From: Arthrobacter cryoconiti
Lineage (GTDB): Bacteria > Actinomycetota > Actinomycetes > Actinomycetales > Micrococcaceae
Assembly (NCBI RefSeq): GCF_020905375.1
Contig: NZ_JAJJBU010000019.1
Coordinates: 110,897-174,896, forward strand
Direction: 5' to 3'
Length of the DNA: 64,000 nucleotides
The position numbers and the translations under genes were made by a program. Shown piece after piece: positions 43,915 through 52,410 of this stretch. Under the pieces are notes generated by a model. That model had not been told where the DNA came from, ran no database searches, and was given only the letters and a program-made list of their open reading frames with translations. Numbering within the stretch: the stretch's first letter is position 1; each line of letters opens with the position of its first letter.

Positions 43915-44262
43915 ATTCTCGTGGTTGGTCTTGTGGGCACCTTTTTGGCCTATTTTTGACCGCGTTTCGGATATGTTCGCGTCGTCCGTTTGGTGTTTTC
44001 CGTAGTCGTGTAGCTGGTAGGTTCTGGCGTCCATTTTGTGGATCAGGTCGCCGTCCATCAGCTCCTTTAGTGCTGCGTCTCCACGGGCCTTGCAGAGCCT
44101 TGCGGACAGTACGCCACCCTTCTGTTGCTTCTTGGCCTTGAGGATCAACCCAAGGTGCAGAAGCTGGCCCGCGTCCGATAGTTCGTCAATCTTCGAGTTG
44201 TCGAAATAGTCAACGTCGATCTTGGCCCAGAAACGCCGGTCCTTCTCTTCCGCCTCTGCCAT
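43825..44262 (-). CDS. Putative replication initiator
   Basis: 145 residues of a common actinophage type: an N-terminal winged-helix-like part (WAKIDVDYFDNSKIDEL, LLHLGLILKAKKQ), then KIGQKGAHKTNH and ICGHC. Proteins of this kind lie next to origins and act as replisome organisers. It is short for the family. GGAGG lies 6 bases before the ATG. TTGCCG iterons overlap its 3' end and follow it. Confidence 0.6.
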   Translation of the reverse strand: MAEAEEKDRRFWAKIDVDYFDNSKIDELSDAGQLLHLGLILKAKKQQKGGVLSARLCKARGDAALKELMDGDLIHKMDARTYQLHDYGKHQTDDANISETRSKIGQKGAHKTNHENRQIYVEICGHCQQAASDGEEWLKHAELGP

Positions 44263-44291
44263 GAGTCACCTCCCTCTGTCATAATTGCGAC

Positions 44292-44495
44292 ATGGCTAAC
44301 TTTTCCAACCAACTGACTTTGCACTTCTCCGAGGAAGGGTCTGGATTCTCCGTCACAGTTGAAGACCTTGAAACTTTCATCAAGGAAGCGAAGGCCAGGG
44401 GCGCCGAGTCGTCTGACGAAATAATTCCTGAGCTGGACAACCATGATGAGCTGAACTGGTTCACCTTGTATCTGTCTCCTTTCACTGCAAGCTAG
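44292..44495 (+). CDS. Small plus-strand protein, 67 residues
   Basis: Acidic, with a helix (VEDLETFIKEAKARGAES). CATAAT (44280-44285) ends 6 bases before the ATG and there is no ribosome binding site, so the gene may be leaderless. It is divergent from the initiator gene and convergent with the tiny gene at 44492. Confidence 0.65.
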   Translation: MANFSNQLTLHFSEEGSGFSVTVEDLETFIKEAKARGAESSDEIIPELDNHDELNWFTLYLSPFTAS

Positions 44496-44617
44496 ACTCC
44501 AAGCCATCTAATAATCTCCTTCCTTCGTTTTGCCGTTCGCATGTGATGTTGTCTAACGTAAAGATTTCGGCGCCAACCTGGCTTAGTTCCAGTACTTTGC
44601 GGTGGTCGCGGAATCAT
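44492..44617 (-). CDS. Small basic protein, 41 residues
   Basis: Reads MIPRPPQSTGTKPGWRRNLY and ends RWLGV, with AGGA 7 bases before the ATG. It fills the gap after the HNH gene. Its stop codon overlaps the opposing plus-strand stop. Confidence 0.5.
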   Translation of the reverse strand: MIPRPPQSTGTKPGWRRNLYVRQHHMRTAKRRKEIIRWLGV

Positions 44618-44639
44618 TTGTCGATCCTGAGCTGTGGAA

Positions 44640-45005
44640 TTACTGCGTCCTACCCTTCTTTTTGTGGCAGGGAAAGCAGAGTGTCTGTAAGTTGCTCATT
44701 TCATTGGGGCCGTTATCGATGTACCGGACAATATGGTCTACTTCAAGATCAGTTGTGGATCCGCAGTGAAGGCAGCACCCGTCACGTTTGATAACTGCGG
44801 TGTGCGTCGATTTGCTGAGCGGTTTTGTCCTCTTCAGGTTTGATCCACTGGTCAGTTTGTAAAGAGGGTTACCGTCAATGTCTACAGCTTTGAGTACCGC
44901 TGATTCCTGCGTGACGAGTGCCTTTATTTCTTGCTTTCGTTTTGACTTCCAAATGTCTATCGGCGTCACGCCATCCCATGGCGGGAGATCGTCGATGCGT
45001 GCCAT
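44640..45005 (-). CDS. HNH endonuclease
   Basis: 121 residues with the HNH core: CLHCGSTTDLEVDHIVR, then NLQTLCFPCHKKK, with zinc cysteines and the catalytic histidine pair. Small HNH enzymes in this position may serve recombination or homing. Starts at ATG 45005. Confidence 0.88.
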   Translation of the reverse strand: MARIDDLPPWDGVTPIDIWKSKRKQEIKALVTQESAVLKAVDIDGNPLYKLTSGSNLKRTKPLSKSTHTAVIKRDGCCLHCGSTTDLEVDHIVRYIDNGPNEMSNLQTLCFPCHKKKGRTQ

Positions 45006-45008
45006 TAC

Positions 45009-45293
45009 TTAGGGCACCTCTGGTCCTGGGTTGTGTGCGCCGCAACTGGTGCAATAGTTTGTTGCCACCGGCGAGGCTAGCGCTGGTGTGTGTCCGATAT
45101 ATCGGGCCATTACAACGCATCCGTCCGTGTACGATTCGAATTCTTTTGGTGGGCGGAATGCTGCGCGGCGGCCGTTCTTGATTTGGTGTGCTGCCGCCCA
45201 GGCGCCGGCCTCGGTGTCGGTGGTGCGTACCTTCGCCCAGGTTCCCGGGTGCTGTTTTAGGTGGGCGACTAGTGCCGTGTATTTTACGTGCAT
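45009..45293 (-). CDS. Hypothetical protein with zinc-like end
   Basis: 94 residues: a substrate-like beta/alpha start (TWAKVRTTDTEAGAWAAAHQIKNG) and a C-terminal CTSCG. Similar small proteins occur in many actinophages without assigned role. Starts at ATG 45293 after a large inverted repeat. Confidence 0.72.
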   Translation of the reverse strand: MHVKYTALVAHLKQHPGTWAKVRTTDTEAGAWAAAHQIKNGRRAAFRPPKEFESYTDGCVVMARYIGHTPALASPVATNYCTSCGAHNPGPEVP

Positions 45294-45313
45294 GGCGTAT
45301 GTTCCTTCCTATC

Positions 45314-45378
45314 CTTTGACCAATACTAACAAGCGTTGCAAGTACGAAAAACAAGTAACGCTTGTTTGATGGTCAAAG
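45314..45378. repeat. Large inverted repeat in a gene gap
   Basis: CTTTGACCA (45314-45322) with TGGTCAAAG (45370-45378) and AACAAGCGTT (45328-45337) with AACGCTTGTT (45357-45366) form a long, nearly perfect hairpin. It lies in the 99-base gap after the amino-methyltransferase gene. Possible operator or processed RNA hairpin. Confidence 0.7.
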
Positions 45379-45392
45379 AAAAATTGCTTAGT

Positions 45393-46370
45393 TCAGGCGG
45401 TCTCTGCGAGGTCGAACAGTGGCGGGACGTCCATTGCGGATTCCAGGTCAGTTAGGTTTTTTACTGCGGTGCGCCAGTATGCTGGTTTGAGTTCGCACCC
45501 AATGGCTTTCCTGCCACGTTTGACGGACTGGTAGAGCTCACTGCCAATCCCACCGAACGGGGTCAGTACGGTTTCGCCAGGGTTTGACCATAGGCGCACG
45601 CAACGATCAATGAACCCGAGCTGCAGCGGGGCAATGTGGCGTTCGTCTGCGGACTCTTTGGCAACCTTGGTGTTGAGTGTTTCGGTTTCTTTGATGCCGA
45701 GCCATACCGGGCTGATGTTGCCGTCGTCCGTGAGCCATCCACCGTCCTCGTGGTCGAACCAGATGGGGCTTGCCCAATCAATCCAATCATCATTGGTGAC
45801 TTCGCCGGTTCGGGCATCATTCTTGATCGGCACCGCATTGTCGCCCGGCTTTTTGAAGATCAGCAGGTAGTCAGCCAGTGCCGGCCGGGTCGTGGCGCTG
45901 TCCCGGTTCTTGGTTTGGAATGCTAGGGCGTGCGCCCTGGTACGGATTGACTGGGCTTGCGGGTCTTTCCACACGGTCACTTCACCATGGAACTGCCATC
46001 CCACATCCTGAAACAGCCGGATAACGTCGCCACGGAAGTCGGACAGTCCCATGAATCCGTGCGTGGTTTTAGTGGTTGTCAATTGTTGTACGTGGATACA
46101 TGCGTTGCGGCCGGGCTTGGTGACTCGCAGCTGGTGTTCAACAATGAACCGGTAGTGCTCAATGAATTGGCCGCGGCTCGAGTTGTTGCCGAGGTCGCGC
46201 ATGGATGGCGAGTAGGTGAACAAGGAGTCGAACGGCGGCGAGCACACCGAAAGGTCGATGCTGTTGTCCGGGATTTCTCCGAGTCGTTCGCAGCTGTCTC
46301 CAAGCATGAGAGTCCAGTTGTCGCCGATCGCAATGTCGGTGGTGTATTCGTCCATGTTTTCGTTGCTCAT
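45393..46370 (-). CDS. DNA amino-methyltransferase (N4/N6 type)
   Basis: 325 residues. Motif IV is CSPPF (residues 43-47), the SAM site motif FGGIGSE lies near the C-terminus, the order of a beta-class N4-cytosine or N6-adenine methyltransferase. Start overlaps the helicase stop (ATGA). It is the last of three coupled genes with the helicase and the cytosine methyltransferase; together they may modify phage DNA against host restriction. Confidence 0.9.
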   Translation of the reverse strand: MSNENMDEYTTDIAIGDNWTLMLGDSCERLGEIPDNSIDLSVCSPPFDSLFTYSPSMRDLGNNSSRGQFIEHYRFIVEHQLRVTKPGRNACIHVQQLTTTKTTHGFMGLSDFRGDVIRLFQDVGWQFHGEVTVWKDPQAQSIRTRAHALAFQTKNRDSATTRPALADYLLIFKKPGDNAVPIKNDARTGEVTNDDWIDWASPIWFDHEDGGWLTDDGNISPVWLGIKETETLNTKVAKESADERHIAPLQLGFIDRCVRLWSNPGETVLTPFGGIGSELYQSVKRGRKAIGCELKPAYWRTAVKNLTDLESAMDVPPLFDLAETA

Positions 46371-47686
46371 GAGTGGTTCCTGACTTTCTTCATTTCATCC
46401 ACCAGTGCGGCGGTGATGGTCTTTGACTGGGTTTCTTTGCTGGCAATGTTGCGGGCGATTTGGCCCTCCAAGTTGGAGAGGATCACGTTTGCTACGACGA
46501 CTCGTTTCTGTCCGTAGCGGTAGCATCTGCGGATTGCTTGGTAGTACTGCTCGTAGGAGTCGGAGAGTCCGACGAACGCCATGCGGGCGCAGTGCTGGTA
46601 GTTGAGTCCTTGCGCGGCGATTCCTGGCTTGGTGATCAGTATTTGAATGTCACCGTCCGCGAACCCCAGTAGGGCCGCTGCCTTTTCTTCGGGGCTCATA
46701 CTGCCGTGGACGTTGACGGCGCCGGGGATTGCTTTCGCCAGTGCTATTGCTTCATCGTTGAGCCCGCACCAGATCAGCCATGGCTCAGATGGTTCGGATG
46801 CCACGAGTTCGGCGGCCCGCCCAACTCGTGCGGCGAGCGTTTCTTTTCGGATTGCGGCGCGTCCACTCACCCCGCCTAGATCGGTGGCGAATAGTTGATC
46901 ATCCGGGGCGCTGTTCACATCCAAAAGGTGGGGCACAATTTCGAGTCCTGGCAGGATGTAGTCCCCGTCCGCGTACCCCATATCTGATGGGGTCCGGATG
47001 GCGAGTGCCCATGTTGCCATCCATGTGATCATTGGTAGGCGTGCGTGGCCCTTGAGCCGCCACCCGTCGGCGTCGTGCACAAAGTAGGCGGCGAGCATGT
47101 TTACGCGGGTTGATCGGCCCAGAAACTCGGCCTGGCTGGTTAGTTCCTCTGGATCGTTCGGCGCCGGTGTTGCAGTGCATGCGAGTCGGTGGGGGACGTT
47201 CTGGAATTGTGCGATTAGTTGGTTTCTGGTCGCGCCGGTCGAGTTTTTGAGGATGGATGATTCGTCAAGTACGACGGCGTCTAGTGCGTCCGCGTTGAAC
47301 CGCTCCGACATCTCATAGTTGGTAATGTACTGGCCGGTTCCGGTGAGTTCTGACTGGTCGCGCACATAGGTCATGGTGATGCCAAGTTTCGCGGATTCAC
47401 GGATGGTTTGTTGGGTCACAGCGAGCGGCGCAATAGTGAGTGCGGTGCCGCCAATGAGACGCGACCATTCGGCGGCCATGAACGTTTTGCCTAGCCCGGT
47501 ATCAGCCCAGATCGCTGCGCGAGATGTTTCGACCGCCCACTTCACAATCTCTTTCTGCCAGTCATGCAAGATCGGGTTGATCTCTGACATTTCAACGGTG
47601 CGCCCAGTAGCTTTCGGCGCGGACGACTTGGCATCCATGAACCGCTGATACGCGGTAATGGTCGGGGCTTCCATGGTGGTGGTCAT
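46367..47686 (-). CDS. SNF2-like DEAD/DEAH helicase
   Basis: 439 residues. Walker A ADTGLGKT (61-68), DESS (141-144) and TATPAPND are motifs I-III; QAIRRCYRYGQ is motif VI with the SNF2-like end. It is a DNA translocase encoded between two methyltransferases and coupled to both by ATGA. The role may be with them, or in replication. Confidence 0.9.
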   Translation of the reverse strand: MTTTMEAPTITAYQRFMDAKSSAPKATGRTVEMSEINPILHDWQKEIVKWAVETSRAAIWADTGLGKTFMAAEWSRLIGGTALTIAPLAVTQQTIRESAKLGITMTYVRDQSELTGTGQYITNYEMSERFNADALDAVVLDESSILKNSTGATRNQLIAQFQNVPHRLACTATPAPNDPEELTSQAEFLGRSTRVNMLAAYFVHDADGWRLKGHARLPMITWMATWALAIRTPSDMGYADGDYILPGLEIVPHLLDVNSAPDDQLFATDLGGVSGRAAIRKETLAARVGRAAELVASEPSEPWLIWCGLNDEAIALAKAIPGAVNVHGSMSPEEKAAALLGFADGDIQILITKPGIAAQGLNYQHCARMAFVGLSDSYEQYYQAIRRCYRYGQKRVVVANVILSNLEGQIARNIASKETQSKTITAALVDEMKKVRNHS

Positions 47687-50487
47687 GCCGCTAGATCCAA
47701 TCCTTGGGTGAGTGAGAGCGCGGCAACGATGAAGAGGTCACGGGCCGCGGGTGGGGTGACTGCGTTGCCTGCCTGCTTGACCTGTTCGCGTTTGTTGCCG
47801 GTCATGATGTAGTTCTTGGGGAATGCCATGCCTGCACTGATTTCGTAGGGTTCGAGCATCCTGAATTCGCAGTCCTCAACCTCGGGCACGGTCCATTCGG
47901 TGATGCCTGCATGGTTTCCGCCAGCGCTGATGGTGCGTAGTGGGTCGGTGATAGGTGCGTTCGAGCTGGCCAGGTGCTCAGGGCTGGTTCCGCGCATGGT
48001 GGTAATTAGGGCATGCCGAGCAGTGGTGCTGATCGTTGGGATGGCCTTGGAGATTGGGAACACTTGGCCTTTGCCGTAGTACTCCATCAGCAAATTGTTT
48101 CCGGGAGGAATGATGAGGGACTGATGTCCCGCTGTAGTCAATGTGCCAAGCGGCTCAGATACCGGCTTTGATAGGTATGATTCCTGGCCAGCTGGAGCCG
48201 AGTTGTTTCTCATGATCAGCGGCGGTATGAGCAGCCCAGTTTCGTTGCGTGTGGTCTGGGTACGCATGACAGCATCAACGGGTGCAGCCTGCTTCCCTTC
48301 GCGGCCTTCAACTGGCACGAGCAGGGAGCGTGTGTAGCTTGTTGTCTGGGTTGCGAATGGTTCGCCCGTGCTGCTCATGATGTTTGAGCCGCGCACGGAG
48401 TCGAGCACGAGTCCGTGCTCTGTGGTTCCGGTCAGCGTGCGCAGTGAATCTGTGGTCGGCCAGACGCGGTAGTAGTCGCCTTTTCCTGTCGTCGCCGAGT
48501 CGTAGGTGTTCCCGGCGGCGGCAAGGTGCATTGGCTGTTTGCCGTACTTCGCGAGTCCGGCGGCAATGCGTGCCAGTGTTTTGGGTACGAGCGGCTTGGT
48601 CCGATCGCCAATGCGTTGCCCGCGCAGGGTCCAGTCGATGGCGGAGGATGCGGGGAGCCATCCGGGTTCCACGACGGAGTTGCGGCACTTCGTGTTTGGG
48701 CACCGGTAGTTGTATTGGGCCCGGTAGCGTCCCCAACGGTAGGCCGGGTTTTTCCATGACTGCACACACCGCACGGTCTCATCACAGCTTGGGCAGTGCG
48801 CGAGCGGCATGAGCAGGTCAAAGTTCGGGCGCCGGTTGCCTTTCAGCCAGAACATCACGTACATGCGGTCCCGTGACTGTGGTGCTGGGAGTCCGCCGAG
48901 CTGTGCGTGCATGGAGTTCATGTAGACGATGTGGTGGTCGTAGCCGAGCGCGTCCATGGCGAACAGCCATGCGTCGAACATTACCCATTTGGCGGCGTCA
49001 ACAACGTTCTCGGTGATGATGAGCTTGTACTTGTGGACCTCGGCAAAACGAGGCACGTCCCACATGGTGGCGCGGGACTTCTGCGCGGCCTCATCCGCGA
49101 TGCTGTCGCCGAACAGGTCCGGTTGGTTCGTGACGCGTTTCTTACCCTTGGCCACTGAGTGGTTCGTGCAATTTGCGACTACAATGCCGTCCAACACATA
49201 GGAGTGATCTTCTTCGACTTCGATGTTGTAGACAGTCGCAGTACCGACCAGCTCTTCAACCTTGCGGATACGAGACCAAACATGGCCATCCTCAACGAAC
49301 GCCTCGGCTGCGCGATTCTCTGAGAGCTCAGGTTCCCAGTGGAGTATCCACTGTTGCTTGGCTACGCCGGTGCGCCCCTCGATGCTGTATGTGGTGCGGT
49401 TGTCGTATGCCATAGCTACGCGGTAACCGAGTGATTCGATGAGCATGCGCATGCTCACGGCCAGTGCGCGGGAGACCGTGCTGGCGCGGTGCCGGCGCTG
49501 AGTAATTCCACCATCAGCGGACATGTACCCGTCGAAGATTGCGCGGCGATCTTCTTCCGGCAACGACGCGGTCCATGCCGGAAGCTGCTTGTTTGCCGCA
49601 CCGTGCCCGCATTGATCTGCAATCCAGCCACGGGATTCAATGCATGACGCGGTGAATACGACAGCTGTGCGTTTATCAGAACGGTGCCAGCGAAATCCCG
49701 TGCATTCCAGCACTGGCGCCAGGTCGTCAGCTTCGTGGTAACCACATGAAATTGTCACCTCATGGTTGCGGCCAAATGACATTGAACCGTCACCGAGCCA
49801 TCGGCCTAGCAGCCACCAACCATCAGGCGAGCCACGGAACACCGGTGGTAGGTCCATCGTCGGCAGCGAGTCAGCTGCAACAGGGGTAGCCCACAGCGCC
49901 TCGTTGGCTAAGGTGCGTTCCATTCGCATCCAGTCGGCGACTCCGTAGCGTCGCGTGTAGCCGTTACCGTTCCATGCCCGGTCAGAGGACTTTGCCCAGA
50001 ACCTATGGTTTGGGGTTACGACAATGCCCGGGTGGCCGGAGCCTGACGCGGTAACAACCTTGGCGTTGTTACGGTACTGGGTGCGCACAACGGGGCGCCA
50101 ACGGTTCTTATGCGTCAAGACGACATCGCCAATCTTGATGTCATCGATTGGGACTTGGCCGCGGTTTGTTGTCACCAAATGCCCGGCAGTAAAGCACTCA
50201 GGTGACGCCCAAAGGATGTCGGAGCTGGCAATGTATCGCGGATCTGTCACCTGGATGTCGGCAAGCACATGGTCGGTGTCAGGATGGTTCATATTATGTG
50301 TCTCGATGGCGCGTGCCCAGTGGTTCATGGCGGTCTTTACTTTCACGCCGGGGACCTCGAGCGCGCCGGTGCTGGATCCGCCAGCCCCGCAGAACATGTC
50401 CGTGGCGGTGAGCGCGTTGTTTGATTCCTGCATGAACCGGATCAGGTCATCCAAGGACGACCTGCGCTCGAGGAGTGCGGTGCTCAT
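47683..50487 (-). CDS. DNA cytosine-5 methyltransferase with intein
   Basis: 934 residues as encoded; 592 after intein removal. Motif I is FCGAGG (32-37). Motif IV is interrupted: the intein sits just before the catalytic cysteine, giving SPE-C-TNHS after splicing. ENVVD (motif VI), QSRDRMYVMF (motif VIII) and GNAVTPPAA (motif X) are intact. Uninterrupted by frameshift. Splicing is needed for activity, so methylation would depend on it. Coupled to the helicase by ATGA. Confidence 0.93.
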   Translation of the reverse strand: MSTALLERRSSLDDLIRFMQESNNALTATDMFCGAGGSSTGALEVPGVKVKTAMNHWARAIETHNMNHPDTDHVLADIQVTDPRYIASSDILWASPECFTAGHLVTTNRGQVPIDDIKIGDVVLTHKNRWRPVVRTQYRNNAKVVTASGSGHPGIVVTPNHRFWAKSSDRAWNGNGYTRRYGVADWMRMERTLANEALWATPVAADSLPTMDLPPVFRGSPDGWWLLGRWLGDGSMSFGRNHEVTISCGYHEADDLAPVLECTGFRWHRSDKRTAVVFTASCIESRGWIADQCGHGAANKQLPAWTASLPEEDRRAIFDGYMSADGGITQRRHRASTVSRALAVSMRMLIESLGYRVAMAYDNRTTYSIEGRTGVAKQQWILHWEPELSENRAAEAFVEDGHVWSRIRKVEELVGTATVYNIEVEEDHSYVLDGIVVANCTNHSVAKGKKRVTNQPDLFGDSIADEAAQKSRATMWDVPRFAEVHKYKLIITENVVDAAKWVMFDAWLFAMDALGYDHHIVYMNSMHAQLGGLPAPQSRDRMYVMFWLKGNRRPNFDLLMPLAHCPSCDETVRCVQSWKNPAYRWGRYRAQYNYRCPNTKCRNSVVEPGWLPASSAIDWTLRGQRIGDRTKPLVPKTLARIAAGLAKYGKQPMHLAAAGNTYDSATTGKGDYYRVWPTTDSLRTLTGTTEHGLVLDSVRGSNIMSSTGEPFATQTTSYTRSLLVPVEGREGKQAAPVDAVMRTQTTRNETGLLIPPLIMRNNSAPAGQESYLSKPVSEPLGTLTTAGHQSLIIPPGNNLLMEYYGKGQVFPISKAIPTISTTARHALITTMRGTSPEHLASSNAPITDPLRTISAGGNHAGITEWTVPEVEDCEFRMLEPYEISAGMAFPKNYIMTGNKREQVKQAGNAVTPPAARDLFIVAALSLTQGLDLAA
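49171..50196 (-). mobile_element. Intein with LAGLIDADG homing domain
   Basis: 342 residues (98-439 of the precursor). It starts with Cys (CFTAGHLVTT), has the block B pattern TPNHRFW, ends with VVAN and is followed by Cys. The LAGLIDADG copies are LLGRWLGDGS and FDGYMSADGG. The residue before the last Asn is Ala in place of the usual His. The extein cysteine that follows is the catalytic cysteine of the methyltransferase. Confidence 0.93.
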
Positions 50488-50906
50488 TTGGTGTCCTGTT
50501 CTTGTGTGATCGTGGTCTTGGCGTCCTCAATGATTTGTTCTGGTTCGAGTCCGCGCTCGGTTGCCCATTCCCAGAGGAGCTCGCCGATTTCCCCGGATTG
50601 GTGGAGGGTGTCGAAGTCGCGGGCGATTCTGTCGGAGAGTCCTGGGGCCATGCCTTGGATGGTGCGGAGCAGGTCTGCGATGGCCGCTGATTGGATGAAC
50701 GATTGCAGGTGCATTAGTGACTTGTACTGGACTACCTGCGCTTTATCTGATTTGTCTCCGGCCGGGTAGTTCATGTGTTCGCGCATGGTGTGGAGCCAGT
50801 GCTCTTGCTGTCTGAATGCTTCTTTGAGTTCGCGTTCGATGATCAGGTCGCAGGTGAGGACTGGTTCGGGCCACTCAATGCCGGGGATTGCTGGGGTTTC
50901 GGTCAC
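50484..50906 (-). CDS. Hypothetical phage protein, 140 residues
   Basis: Helical and acidic. GTG at 50906 follows AGGAG at 7 bases and overlaps the upstream stop; its own stop overlaps the methyltransferase start. Function unknown. Confidence 0.75.
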   Translation of the reverse strand: MTETPAIPGIEWPEPVLTCDLIIERELKEAFRQQEHWLHTMREHMNYPAGDKSDKAQVVQYKSLMHLQSFIQSAAIADLLRTIQGMAPGLSDRIARDFDTLHQSGEIGELLWEWATERGLEPEQIIEDAKTTITQEQDTK

Positions 50907-51286
50907 GGTGTGCTCCTGAAATCGTGGGGGAGTTGGTCGCATGGTTGTTGGCGGCACATGGCCCATAGCTGGTTGCCGTGTTCGTCGTCGTGCCAGTCGG
51001 AGAGTGCGCGGCGGGCCGTGAGTTCATCTGGCTCGTCGACGTCGTGGCGGCTGGCTGATGACGGGCATTCGTCTTTGTGGTGGTAGCCGAGTTCTTCCAG
51101 GTCGTCGGAGTCGATCACGTAGTCGACTTCAACTTCCTTGGAGCCGTGTAGGGTGCGGGCGCGCTTGAAGCGATATTCACGGTCTTGATCTTCCAGCGGC
51201 AACGCCCACAGTGCTTTGCGTTCTACTTCGCGGGCTGCTCGTGTGGCAGCCTGGGCTTTCTTGAATTCTTGGGCAGGATTTTTCAT
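50903..51286 (-). CDS. Hypothetical phage protein, 127 residues
   Basis: Highly charged helical protein (AAREVERKALWALPLEDQDREY), with cysteines and histidines towards the end. ATG at 51286 is ten bases after the sliding clamp stop; the upstream part of the frame overlaps that gene and is rejected. Confidence 0.72.
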   Translation of the reverse strand: MKNPAQEFKKAQAATRAAREVERKALWALPLEDQDREYRFKRARTLHGSKEVEVDYVIDSDDLEELGYHHKDECPSSASRHDVDEPDELTARRALSDWHDDEHGNQLWAMCRQQPCDQLPHDFRSTP

Positions 51287-51296
51287 GGCCTCGTCC

Positions 51297-52379
51297 CTAT
51301 TTCTCGGGGAGTCGGACTGGCATGAGCAAGTGTTTTGGGTTGTCACTGCCGGGCGGTGTAAAAAGTGTTGGTTTGGGTGAGGTGACGAACCCGAGTTGTA
51401 CGGTGTTACCCGGCATTGTGTTGAGCGTCCATTGGAGGTAGCCGGGGTTGTAGGCGACCGTGATGGGGTCCCCGTCTAGTTCGGCGGCAAGTACTTCGTG
51501 GCCTTGGGCGTTTTCGCCGGTCCCGGCGTCGACAATGATTTGTCCGTCAGTGATGGTGAGCCGTACTGGCGTGTTTCGTTCGGCGACGAGTGAGACGCGG
51601 CCAACAATGTCCAACAGTTCGGCCCGGTCTACGGTGACTGTGATGGGTATCTGGTCTGGGAACAGTGACCTGATCTTTGGGTAGTCGCCGCCAGTAATCA
51701 GTGATGTGGTGGCCCGGTTCCCGGAGCGCACACCGACCATGGTGTCGCTGATGAGCAACTGCGTTTCGCCCGCAATGTTTTTGGCAACGTCACTAAGCCA
51801 TGGTGCCGGGATGATCGCATGGAAGTCGTCACCAGACCACGGCAATGACGCCTCAGCTAAGCGGTAACGGTCTGTGGCGCGTAGGAACAGTTCCCCGTTT
51901 TCGGCGGTCAGTTCTACACACATGAGCATGGCAATGCTCGGGTCCGTGGATGCCGCCCCAGCGACCTCACTGATGGCGGCAGTGAACTGTTCAGCATCCA
52001 AGGTGCCAGCCGGTTCCGGTAGTTGTGGGAGTGCCGGGAAGTCAGCGTATGGCATTGCTGTCATCGTGTATTTCGCTGACCCGACCGTGATGTTTGCCCG
52101 GGTGCCGTCAACTTCCACGGTGAGTGTCTTGCTTTTGAACTTGCGGGCAATGTCGGTGAACATGCGGGCCGACAACAACACGTGCCCGGGCTCGTCCACG
52201 ATGGCGGATACTGTGGCGCGGGATGACTTCTCAAAGTCGAAACCGGACAGGCGCAGGGTGGACTCAACGGCATCGATGAGGATCCCTGACAGGATCGGGT
52301 TAGGTGGTCGCTGACTGATTGATTTTGAGACGTACATGGCAGCATCGGCGAGTGCGTCCGCTGGGATAGTGAACTTCAT
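51297..52379 (-). CDS. dnaN: DNA polymerase sliding clamp (beta)
   Basis: 360 residues, the full length of a beta clamp. The domain-typical pattern KFTIPADALADAAMYVSKSI at the start, GAASTDPSIAMLMCVELTAENG in the middle and AYNPGYLQWTL near the end support the three-domain ring. A phage-encoded clamp would tether a polymerase, host or phage, to DNA. No phage polymerase gene is seen here, so it likely recruits the host enzyme. Confidence 0.9.
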   Translation of the reverse strand: MKFTIPADALADAAMYVSKSISQRPPNPILSGILIDAVESTLRLSGFDFEKSSRATVSAIVDEPGHVLLSARMFTDIARKFKSKTLTVEVDGTRANITVGSAKYTMTAMPYADFPALPQLPEPAGTLDAEQFTAAISEVAGAASTDPSIAMLMCVELTAENGELFLRATDRYRLAEASLPWSGDDFHAIIPAPWLSDVAKNIAGETQLLISDTMVGVRSGNRATTSLITGGDYPKIRSLFPDQIPITVTVDRAELLDIVGRVSLVAERNTPVRLTITDGQIIVDAGTGENAQGHEVLAAELDGDPITVAYNPGYLQWTLNTMPGNTVQLGFVTSPKPTLFTPPGSDNPKHLLMPVRLPEK

Positions 52380-52410
52380 GGTGTCCTTTCAGAACTTTGG
52401 TGGGGTTTGG

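Noticed and set aside
44145..44507. 120-codon minus-strand frame over the divergent region
   Set aside because: It overlaps the initiator gene start and the plus-strand gene; the shorter gene with GGAGG at 44262 fits better.
44640..45005. HNH gene as a restriction partner of the methyltransferases
   Set aside because: It is not coupled to the methyltransferase operon (a large inverted repeat and another gene lie between) and has no specificity domain, so the link is not supported.
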